A stretch of DNA of 11,558 nucleotides from Akkermansia sp. Its GTDB lineage: Bacteria; Verrucomicrobiota; Verrucomicrobiia; Verrucomicrobiales; Akkermansiaceae. This document shows positions 6,101 through 11,558 of this stretch, piece after piece. Where the stretch lies: NCBI GenBank assembly GCA_020047775.1, contig JAIFNK010000265.1, forward strand, positions 1 through 11,558, given 5' to 3'. The number at the start of each line of letters is the position of its first letter. Position 1 is the first letter of the stretch. Under the pieces are notes generated by a model, which was not told where the DNA came from, did no database searches, and saw only the letters and a program-made list of their open reading frames with translations. Position numbers and translations under genes: made by a program.

Positions 6101-8793
6101 GCCGCCTCAGTTCCAATGGCACTGCCGCAAGTTACGCCGCTGCGGGCACGACCGGCACCGCCGTGGAATGGTCGCTCACGCCCACTCAACATGGTTGGCA
6201 TTACCTCGTTCACACCGCTACCAATACACGGCTGCAACTCACTTCATTCACCGGTTCCAACAATTTCTCCAGTTTCAGCATGGCGGCAAGTACAGTGACT
6301 TCGGACGCCGTCCAGTGGCGTTTCATTGTGCCCGTGGAGGCGAATTCGGCGCCGGTCCTCGCAGCCATCCCGTCTCAAACCGTTCAGGAAGGCACCCAAC
6401 TCACCTTCACCGCCACCGCCACCGATTCCTTGGTTCCAGCCGGGGCCCTGATTTACAGCCTCGTCGGCGCACCCAGTGGTGCTTCGATCAACTCCACCAC
6501 CGGCGCCTTCACCTGGACGCCCAGCTTGAGCCAAGGTCCCGGTGTTTTCAATTTCACCGTCCGCGCAAGCGATGGAAGGCTGGCCCAAAACCTGCCCGTT
6601 ACCGTCACCGTCAGTGAAGTCAGCGGAGCCAATGTGGCTCCGGTGCTCGCGTCCATCCCGCCCCGGACGGTGAACGAAGGCAGCCTGCTCACCTTCACCG
6701 CCAGCGCGACCGATGACGGACTTCCCTCCAACACCCTGGCCTACAGCCTGGTTGGCGCACCCAGCGGTGCTTCTATCAACCCGAGCACCGGCGTCTTCAC
6801 TTGGACGCCCACCGAGGCTCAAGGTCCCGGCAGTTTCAACTTCACCGTCCGCGTCAGTGATGGAAATCTAACCCACGATCAGCCGGCCACGGTGACGGTC
6901 ACCGATGACGGCGGTGCCGATCATCTTGGAACCTGGATTGTGTCCGGGCAATCCAATGCCGAGGGCTATGGCATCACGGAAAGCCCGGTCCCCGGTCTGG
7001 CTCCCGCCAGCACGCTTGCCAGCATCGGACGCAGCAACCTCAATGTGATTCACAACAACATCCAGATGTTTCAGGGGGCGAATGATTCAAACGGCTCCAT
7101 CACCGCCTCCGCAGGATTGCCCCTGCCTCCTCGAAATACCTGGCATGCCATGACCGCCTATGAAGGCCTCGCCTACGACTGGGGGAGCGGAAGAGGTAAT
7201 GAAAGCGGACGCCGCTTCGGCCCGGAACTGGCCTTTGGTTATGATGTGCAAATGCAGCTCGGCTCATCCATCGCCCTGATCAAGTATGCCCGGGGATCTT
7301 CCTCGATCGCGCCGTCCGCCGACCAGAGCGGCGACGCCTGGAGGGATTTCGATCCCAGCGACGACCGGCTTAATCAATACGACAAACTCGTTTCCACCAT
7401 TCAGGCTGCGGTCAACAACCTGCCCGCGGGACAGGTTCTCAAGATGAGGGGCGTGGTCTGGATGCAGGGAGAAAGCGATGCGACGGCCACAAACGCCCCC
7501 GCCTATCAGGCCAACCTCACCGAGTTGATCGCCGCACTGCGCGCGGACATCGGCGCCATCGCGGCTGCCAGTGGCGGCAGGATGACCCGGTCCGCAGCCT
7601 CATGGGGCGAACTGGATGTGTTTGTTGGAACGGTTAGGAATACCACCGCCTTCCGCCAGACGGTGATCAACGCCCAAAACGCGGTCGCTGCGGCGGACCC
7701 GAATGTCTTCATCGTCGATGGCACCAACGACCTGAGCGTGATGACCGTCGATGACTGGGGCGCCTCGGGCGTGCATTACGACACCGCCGGGCAAGTGCTG
7801 CTAGGCGAGCGCTTCGCGGATGCCGCGATCTCGCGAATCGATTCCGGAGTGCTGGTTTCCGAGTCCGGCGGAGTCACCAGCGTCACCGAGGGCGCTGCCA
7901 CGGATACCTACACCGTCACCCTCACCCGTGCGCCATCCGCCGACGTCACGATCAACATCACCACGGATTCCCAGGTCAGCGTCTCACCCGCCAGCCTGAC
8001 CTATACCTCGGGAAATTGGGCGACACCGCAAACCGTCACGGTGACAGCGGTCAATGATGCCGTGGTTGAATCAAACCACTCCGGCTCGATCAGTCATGGT
8101 CTATCCAGCACCGACTTGTCCTTTGGTGGTTTGCCGATTAACGGAGTGACTGCCACCGTCATCGACAACGATGTCAACACGGCACCGGTCCTCGCAGCCA
8201 TCCCGCCCCAGACCGTGGACCAAGGCACGCTGCTCACCTTCACGGCCAGCGCCACGGACACCGATCTTCCGGCCAACACGCTGGCCTACAGCCTGATTGG
8301 CGCACCCGCCGGCGCATCCATCAACCCCGGCACCGGCATCTTCACCTGGACGCCCACTGCGGCCCAAGGTCCCGGCAGCTTCAACTTCAGCACCCGCGTC
8401 AGTGATGGGAATCTAACCCACGATCAACCGGTGTCCGTCACCGTTGAAAGCCCGCTTCCCAGTCCGGAGGTCGATACCGATGGAGACGGACTCTCCGATC
8501 TGTTGGAATATGCATTCGTCACCGATCCCGGGATTCCCAACGCCAACCCGTTCCGTATCAACAGCGCGAACGACAGCACCGTCACCCTCGCATTCCCGTG
8601 GAACTGGCAGGCCGCCGGAATCACCTGGCAGATCCGTCACGGCCAGGACTTGTCAAACATCGCGATCTGGCCCGTGGTCGCTCCCGGACCCACCACCATC
8701 ACGCGTGAAGGCGATATCGACCGCATCACCGCCACGCCCGCCATGGCCTATCCGGACCGTGGATTCTATATCCTGGAAGTCATCGGGAACTGA
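3196..8793 (+). CDS. Secreted multidomain GH128-type beta-1,3-glucanase / SGNH carbohydrate esterase
   Basis: About 1865 residues from the ATG at 3196. I chose this start because a signal peptide follows (RRLIAASAASWFALAGPTALRA, cleavage near 34). A GTG at 3103 would overlap the previous stop but adds 31 residues before the signal. Domains: beta-sandwich 35-205; discoidin/F5-8 type C-like 208-340 and 352-482; ricin-like beta-trefoil 500-643 (QDW, QRW); GH128/Asl1-like catalytic domain 647-905, with GFNEPD (E723, likely acid/base), VHTYP (H786) and VWLTEF (E820, likely nucleophile); a second trefoil-like region 915-1046; Ig/cadherin-like (He_PIG type) modules 1052-1140, 1146-1237 and 1661-1750; SGNH sialate-O-acetylesterase/CE6-like domain 1246-1550 (GQSN, S1253; WMQGESD; D1520, H1527); Calx-beta-like 1551-1660; C-terminal DTDGDGLSDLLEY Ca-binding segment and beta region 1760-1865. 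It should bind, cleave and deacetylate extracellular glucan-containing polysaccharide. GH128 enzymes act on beta-1,3-glucans; the esterase substrate is unknown. No PEP-CTERM anchor or transmembrane C-terminus is seen. Confidence 0.9.
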   Translation: MQSFTLLNPLSPRRLIAASAASWFALAGPTALRAATIQAGNVTTSLGPSFFLDEAVNGGVDTDLNQPNSAVLLRSFNGVLSPNQGPTRVVLTGFGFALHTSTTANDATSVAVAFTYLGADEVVGGSDDVVIGTATGNLNFTGGGEYVFAFDTPLTANLNVTGTRFRISITPSNATASGSLKIKSLSPSYAPYVSVAGVASSTVDPQRVNLAKYQTVTATSVAGQRLASYLTDGVTGNDNRWQGSSDVWQSVVVNFPFPVEVGSAQVFTGVDDGFPIGSYGLQFWNGTTWTNIDGGGVASGNTNIERNLVFTNPVTASSFRLMSAEGSLRVRELALYPPNGPAGYPLGTDLTVNLAYQRPATATANTAGNFALNAVDGRTHTGSFWQTSTAGTNTLDIDLRVPTKIGSAHIYTGSPGVLPLSDFVLKYWDGTAWQNIPGATVSGNATADLVDSFTPVTTTKVRLEFTNPGTASIRELCIFPANTGNTGYPLGTNIINSGAIGDYETYNDAFYLISHSASGRTMSVPNNGQPALDPGSLTFGQSQYQVLLNLSNGTCRLRNRASGNCLSGAQLSKTPGQLLIDAPYSALPHQDWILDPLGGGAFRFINQWSGLAIDTQSGATAAGTPLVQNTANGSTTQRWGISKYTVYPKKGIGHSALAQAFDIHWVYNWGRTNSQTLPASASFYPMQWGNYSWDIGSAQGPLWQEYPAWRKRADGVHLLGFNEPDRTDQSNIPQSTVLTLWPRIQEMDLPLASPSPGTIGGDGGWLDSFYTQADALGYRVDYTAVHTYPSPSGGSATNLMNFVTSAYTYNSRNRPVWLTEFSFVDWGGNQSWSEEDSYHCLAEFLWRAEGEDKLRKYALFIFTEDAENPQPANSYDNFTPAPRSNSYDINGSMTAFGKLYAAWDGDTTVRTNKTYYIHHKQFHKRLANNTSTTNLAGRNIRVEGDLVHWQLVSAGPANRYYVVSSLDGRRLSSNGTAASYAAAGTTGTAVEWSLTPTQHGWHYLVHTATNTRLQLTSFTGSNNFSSFSMAASTVTSDAVQWRFIVPVEANSAPVLAAIPSQTVQEGTQLTFTATATDSLVPAGALIYSLVGAPSGASINSTTGAFTWTPSLSQGPGVFNFTVRASDGRLAQNLPVTVTVSEVSGANVAPVLASIPPRTVNEGSLLTFTASATDDGLPSNTLAYSLVGAPSGASINPSTGVFTWTPTEAQGPGSFNFTVRVSDGNLTHDQPATVTVTDDGGADHLGTWIVSGQSNAEGYGITESPVPGLAPASTLASIGRSNLNVIHNNIQMFQGANDSNGSITASAGLPLPPRNTWHAMTAYEGLAYDWGSGRGNESGRRFGPELAFGYDVQMQLGSSIALIKYARGSSSIAPSADQSGDAWRDFDPSDDRLNQYDKLVSTIQAAVNNLPAGQVLKMRGVVWMQGESDATATNAPAYQANLTELIAALRADIGAIAAASGGRMTRSAASWGELDVFVGTVRNTTAFRQTVINAQNAVAAADPNVFIVDGTNDLSVMTVDDWGASGVHYDTAGQVLLGERFADAAISRIDSGVLVSESGGVTSVTEGAATDTYTVTLTRAPSADVTINITTDSQVSVSPASLTYTSGNWATPQTVTVTAVNDAVVESNHSGSISHGLSSTDLSFGGLPINGVTATVIDNDVNTAPVLAAIPPQTVDQGTLLTFTASATDTDLPANTLAYSLIGAPAGASINPGTGIFTWTPTAAQGPGSFNFSTRVSDGNLTHDQPVSVTVESPLPSPEVDTDGDGLSDLLEYAFVTDPGIPNANPFRINSANDSTVTLAFPWNWQAAGITWQIRHGQDLSNIAIWPVVAPGPTTITREGDIDRITATPAMAYPDRGFYILEVIGN
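6637..6906 (+). repeat. Ig/cadherin-like module 2 coding repeat (pairs with 8182-8448)
   Basis: This module codes for APVLASIPPRTV through DQPATVTVT and lies just before the SGNH esterase domain. It closely resembles the module at 8182-8448 in DNA as well as protein. Shared stretches include CTGCTCACCTTCAC, CAAGGTCCCGGCAG and AATCTAACCCACGATCA. The earlier module at 6349-6612 is more diverged. Both copies are in the same reading frame. Confidence 0.8.
8182..8448 (+). repeat. Ig/cadherin-like module 3 coding repeat (pairs with 6637-6906)
   Basis: This module codes for APVLAAIPPQTV through DQPVSVTVE and follows the Calx-beta-like module. It is near-identical in many stretches to module 2, which points to recent duplication or gene conversion. 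The two copies flank the esterase and Calx-beta-like domains, so the segment between them is bounded by in-frame direct repeats. Confidence 0.8.
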
Positions 8794-8810
8794 AGGCGCG
8801 ACCGCGTGGC

Positions 8811-8827
8811 GGCGGTTTTCAACCGCC
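8811..8827 (+). terminator. Possible transcription terminator hairpin
   Basis: GGCGGTT (8811-8817) and AACCGCC (8821-8827) form a perfect 7-bp stem with a TTC loop, starting 17 bases after the stop of the glucanase/esterase gene. No T-run follows, so this is not a typical intrinsic terminator. It could instead be a small repeat element or an mRNA-stabilising structure. Confidence 0.35.
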
Positions 8828-8920
8828 ATGCCCAAATGCATCAATTTTGAGGGAAAGTTGAAGCACAGCCCGAATGGCCTGATTGGCTTGGCGTCCGACT
8901 TCCCATAAGCTTCTTCACAT

Positions 8921-8951
8921 CAATGTTCATCCGGGTCCATCTGCGGTTCAA
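8921..8951 (-). repeat. Dispersed intergenic repeat, copy 2
   Basis: Read on the minus strand it contains GAACCGCAGATGGAC followed by CCGGATGAACATTG. It shares the AACCGCRRATGRAC-NNN-GATG core with copies at 133-164 and 9018-9044. It lies in the intergenic region between the glucanase and PATR genes. Short ORFs that cross it (FIRVHLRF on the plus strand) are most likely spurious. Confidence 0.55.
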
Positions 8952-9017
8952 TTTTCCTCTTGAGCACTACCAGCAAATTTTCAGAATCGACGGGCACTTC
9001 ATTCAAAAACCCATTTT

Positions 9018-9044
9018 CATTCGCGTTGTCCATTCGCGGTTGAA
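9018..9044 (-). repeat. Dispersed intergenic repeat, copy 3
   Basis: Read on the minus strand it contains CAACCGCGAATGGAC followed by AACGCGAATGA. It has the same orientation as copy 2 and lies 66 bases from it. The block between the two copies (8952-9017) has no recognised content. Confidence 0.5.
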
Positions 9045-9079
9045 AGATCCCTTGCCTGGTCGCCATTGGGGACAAGCGA

Positions 9080-9134
9080 GATGCTCGGAATGTGTAAGTT
9101 ATTGCACGATCCGTGTAAGCTGGAACAGGTGACA
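9080..9134 (+). promoter_or_regulatory. Control element B: tandem GTGTAAG half-sites and a possible -35 box
   Basis: Two perfect GTGTAAG half-sites (9092-9098 and 9113-9119) lie 21 bp apart, with TTGCAC between them. TGGAA (9121-9125) and GGTGACA (9128-9134) follow. The block is the ungapped counterpart of 2198-2252. The first half-site lies 175 bp before the ATG at 9267, against 171 bp for element A. Conservation of half-site spacing, the possible -35 box and the distance to the start codon supports a shared activator, likely AraC/XylS-type. Bases 9135-9266 form the apparent untranslated leader and show nothing else that I recognise. Confidence 0.65.
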
Positions 9135-9266
9135 TTCCAAGAGCCCGATACCACTCTAGCGGCGGTCCGCCATAAAACGCAGAGGATTCAATCCGCCGCT
9201 TCACTGCCGGCCCTCCAGCAGCCTCCCGCCAAGTTCCCAGAGTCATTAATAGCCCCGCATCAATCC

Positions 9267-11558
9267 ATGAAACCTAAATTCCTCGCATTCCCGCTCAACC
9301 TTGTCCTCACCTCATCCGCCGTGATGGCGGTTCTCGCTCCCCTAAATAGCTTCGCCGCCGACTTCACCTGGAAAGGCACTACCAATTCCACATGGGGGAC
9401 TGGAACCAACTGGTTAGGCGGTAGTGCACCGGCTTATGGTGCCACTTTGACGGCTGACCGGCTGGTCATTGGCAATGGTGCCAATGCCGGAGCGGTTTAC
9501 GATCCAGGAGCGGGGGTTACGACCACCTTTGGTTCCGGACGGGGGATTATCATCGGCTCAACGACCCAAGGCGCGGCAAATCTCACCGTCTCCAGCGGCA
9601 CTTTGAAAATCAATGGAGCTGGCACGGCGGGGAACGAACCCATCATGGCGAATGGCGTCAGTGCCTCATTGCTAATCGATGGCGGCAACTTCGATATTAC
9701 CGGACACCCGACAGCATTCCGCTTTTTCGGAAGCGCTGCAACGAGCCTCACCAGCAATCTCACCATCAGCAGTGGCTCATTCTCTTCGAATGGATTCGAT
9801 TTGTTAACGGTAGGCACCGCAGGAACAGGCACCATCAACCTGAATGGAGGGTCCATGGCCGTGACCGGTTTTACCCGAACCGCAACCACCGCCACATCCA
9901 TCCTCAACCTCAACGGCGGCACCCTTCGTATCCGTGGTGGGAACAACGCAAACTTCCTGAATGCGCTTACCGGATTGCAGACCATCGTCAAAACCGGCGG
10001 TGCTGTCATCGACTCCAACAACCTCAACCTCACCATCGCCGAGGTGCTGGAGCACGACACCACTCTCGGTACCGGTCTCGACGGCGGGCTCACCAAGAAC
10101 GGTGCGGGTACCCTCACTCTCAGCGGCGCGAGCACTTACAACGGGGCGACGAAGGTCACGGCAGGCATCCTTAGTTTGGGGGTCAGTCAGGCGATCCAGA
10201 ACAGCGCGTTGGATACCCTCAACAGCGTCACCGGCGACGCGGGCAATGGTCTCAAAACCACGGTCACCGCCCTCACTTTTGGCGGCCTGTCCGGCGACAA
10301 GAACCTCGCCGACGTCTTCACCACTACCTCTGGCGGATATTCCGGTGTGACCGCCCTGACCTTGAATCCCGGCACAGGAGTATCCCATAGCTACTCCGGC
10401 ATGATCGCCAATGGTGCCATGACCCTGACCAAGAACGGTTTGGGCACCCAGAGACTCTCCGGCGCGAACTCCTACGACGGTGCCACCTCGATCACCGCCG
10501 GGTCCGTGACTCTCAGCGACTCTGGAACTCTGGGAAGCAACGCTGCTGGAACCAGCGTGGCCAGCGGCTCATCCTTAGGTCTATCCGGTGCCGGGACCTT
10601 CGGCACGAATGAGACCCTCACCATTACAGGAGCGGGCGTAACCACTGCCAACCATTTCGTCACAGGTTCCGCAGGCTCGCGCGGTGCGCTGCAAAGCATC
10701 AGTGGATCCAATAGTTACGCTGGCAATATCGAACTCGGGACTAACACGACCATCCGTATCGGGACCCAGAACGGAGCATCGCTGGAAATCACCGGAGCGA
10801 TCACTCAAGCCTCAGGCATCACGACCGGCAGCGTTTACTTCCGTCCGGGTGATACCGCCGGTGACTATGTGACCCTGTCGAACTCAGGCAACTCGTTTGG
10901 CGGAGACTCGAGGATCTATACGAATGCGACCGCCGGAAACCACGCCGGCGTCCGCCTCGGCGTGGACAACGCCTTGCCGACCAGTCTCACGATTTTAGGT
11001 GACACCGGCACCGGTGCCGGAACCGCGCTGGATCTCAACGGCAAAATTCAGACGCTCAACGGTCTGGCCGGATCGACCAACCTGAACATCATCAACTCCA
11101 ACACCAGCACCGCCTCCACCCTCACGGTGGACAACCTGGTGGACAGAACCACGGCAGGAACCGTCATCCGCGGCGGCGTAGGACTGGGCACCATCAATGT
11201 CATCAAAGACGGAGCATTCACCCAAGCCCTCTCGGCAACTAACGATTACACCGGCACGACCGTCGTCAATGCAGGCAAGTTGCTGATGGGCGATGCCGCG
11301 GCCGATAACTTCGCCACATCGGGAGTCACGGTTGCCAGCAACGCGACGCTCGGTGGCTCGGGCACCATTGCAGGAACGGTTGGCGTTACCGGCATCCTCG
11401 CTCCGGGCATCACAGGGGTCAGTGGCGGCATCGGGACTCTGGCTGCGGGCGAGACCACTTGGAAGGGAGCAGCAACAAGCGACGCGGCTACCATTTGGCA
11501 GTTCGATCTCAGCGCCAACTCAAACGTTTCCGATACACTCGCCATCACCGGAGCCTTC
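9267..11558 (+). CDS. Secreted autotransporter-associated beta-strand repeat (PATR) protein, 3' end outside the window
   Basis: The frame is open from the ATG at 9267 to the last base: 764 codons with no stop. A signal peptide is evident (KPKFLAFPLNLVLTSSAVMAVLAPL, with SFAA before DFTWKG, cleavage near residue 31). The next residues, DFTWKGTTNSTWGTGTNWLGG, are the usual opening of Verrucomicrobial PATR proteins. The rest is rich in G, T, S, N and A with short beta-strand repeats that predict a right-handed beta-helix. Clear PATR units are at about 274-306 (LTKNGAGTLTLSGASTYNG), 385-415 (LTKNGLGTQRLSGANSYDG) and 643-677 (VIKDGAFTQALSATNDYTG, NAGKLL). Near the window end, LGGSGTIAGTVGVTG and LAPG are typical of the region just before the C-terminal sorting or barrel part. 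Full proteins often end in a PEP-CTERM or autotransporter-like domain, which cannot be checked here. It probably acts at the cell surface, in adhesion or as a matrix; the exact role is unknown. Control element B precedes it. No strong Shine-Dalgarno sequence is visible. Confidence 0.9.
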   Translation, partial: MKPKFLAFPLNLVLTSSAVMAVLAPLNSFAADFTWKGTTNSTWGTGTNWLGGSAPAYGATLTADRLVIGNGANAGAVYDPGAGVTTTFGSGRGIIIGSTTQGAANLTVSSGTLKINGAGTAGNEPIMANGVSASLLIDGGNFDITGHPTAFRFFGSAATSLTSNLTISSGSFSSNGFDLLTVGTAGTGTINLNGGSMAVTGFTRTATTATSILNLNGGTLRIRGGNNANFLNALTGLQTIVKTGGAVIDSNNLNLTIAEVLEHDTTLGTGLDGGLTKNGAGTLTLSGASTYNGATKVTAGILSLGVSQAIQNSALDTLNSVTGDAGNGLKTTVTALTFGGLSGDKNLADVFTTTSGGYSGVTALTLNPGTGVSHSYSGMIANGAMTLTKNGLGTQRLSGANSYDGATSITAGSVTLSDSGTLGSNAAGTSVASGSSLGLSGAGTFGTNETLTITGAGVTTANHFVTGSAGSRGALQSISGSNSYAGNIELGTNTTIRIGTQNGASLEITGAITQASGITTGSVYFRPGDTAGDYVTLSNSGNSFGGDSRIYTNATAGNHAGVRLGVDNALPTSLTILGDTGTGAGTALDLNGKIQTLNGLAGSTNLNIINSNTSTASTLTVDNLVDRTTAGTVIRGGVGLGTINVIKDGAFTQALSATNDYTGTTVVNAGKLLMGDAAADNFATSGVTVASNATLGGSGTIAGTVGVTGILAPGITGVSGGIGTLAAGETTWKGAATSDAATIWQFDLSANSNVSDTLAITGAF

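Noticed and set aside
6349..8448. CRISPR or non-coding tandem repeat array
   Set aside because: The repeated sequence encodes Ig/cadherin-like protein modules in one frame; the spacing and length do not fit CRISPR.
8181..8793. PEP-CTERM or LPXTG anchor at the end of the glucanase/esterase
   Set aside because: The C-terminus (RGFYILEVIGN) has no hydrophobic anchor or basic tail, so membrane anchoring is not supported.
8920..9246. Minus-strand frame of 108 codons between the glucanase and PATR genes
   Set aside because: It crosses two dispersed repeats and control element B. Its similarity to another minus frame near 2200-2364 comes from the shared control element, not from a protein family.

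Overview
The window looks like a chromosomal piece of a Verrucomicrobiota bacterium, most like the Luteolibacter/Haloferula/Verrucomicrobium group. This assignment is inferred from gene content and not from a marker gene. The clues are a prepilin-like protein with a GFTLVELL leader ending in an FLDGHVE-type C-terminus, a very large secreted multidomain carbohydrate-active enzyme, an autotransporter-associated beta-strand repeat (PATR) protein, a DUF1638 gene next to an AraC-type regulator, and dispersed intergenic repeats of a kind common in this phylum.

Left part (1-2196): decayed or rearranged sequence. On the minus strand, an AraC-type regulator (800-1588) that seems to have lost its N-terminal sensor overlaps by ATGA with a DUF1638 gene (190-803). 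That gene carries a one-base frameshift in a run of four C. Its restored frame runs without a stop through repeat sequence into the last codons of a type I restriction specificity subunit (hsdS tail, 1-63). On the plus strand, 1703-1906 is an isolated 3' remnant of a ComM/YifB-type Mg-chelatase gene. These four partial or damaged genes side by side suggest a rearrangement hot spot.

Middle part (2197-8793): one apparent plus-strand transcription unit. A control region (2198-2252) holds two direct GTRYAAR-type half-sites 21 bp apart. It is followed by a prepilin-like gene (2381-3106) and, 89 bp later, by a gene for a secreted enzyme of about 1865 residues (3196-8793). The enzyme combines two discoidin-like modules, two ricin-like beta-trefoils, a GH128-type endo-beta-1,3-glucanase domain, three Ig/cadherin-like modules, an SGNH sialate-O-acetylesterase/CE6-type domain, a Calx-beta-like module and a C-terminal Ca-binding segment. 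It would bind, deacetylate and cleave an extracellular glucan-rich polysaccharide.

Right part (8794-11558): a 473-bp intergenic region has a possible terminator hairpin, two copies of a dispersed repeat, and a second copy of the control element (9080-9134). The spacing of this element to the next start codon is nearly the same as in the first copy (175 versus 171 bp). It precedes a secreted PATR-type beta-helix protein that runs off the window. The shared element suggests that the prepilin/glucanase unit and the PATR gene belong to one regulon, probably controlled by an AraC/XylS-type activator. No tRNA, rRNA, CRISPR array or transposase was seen.
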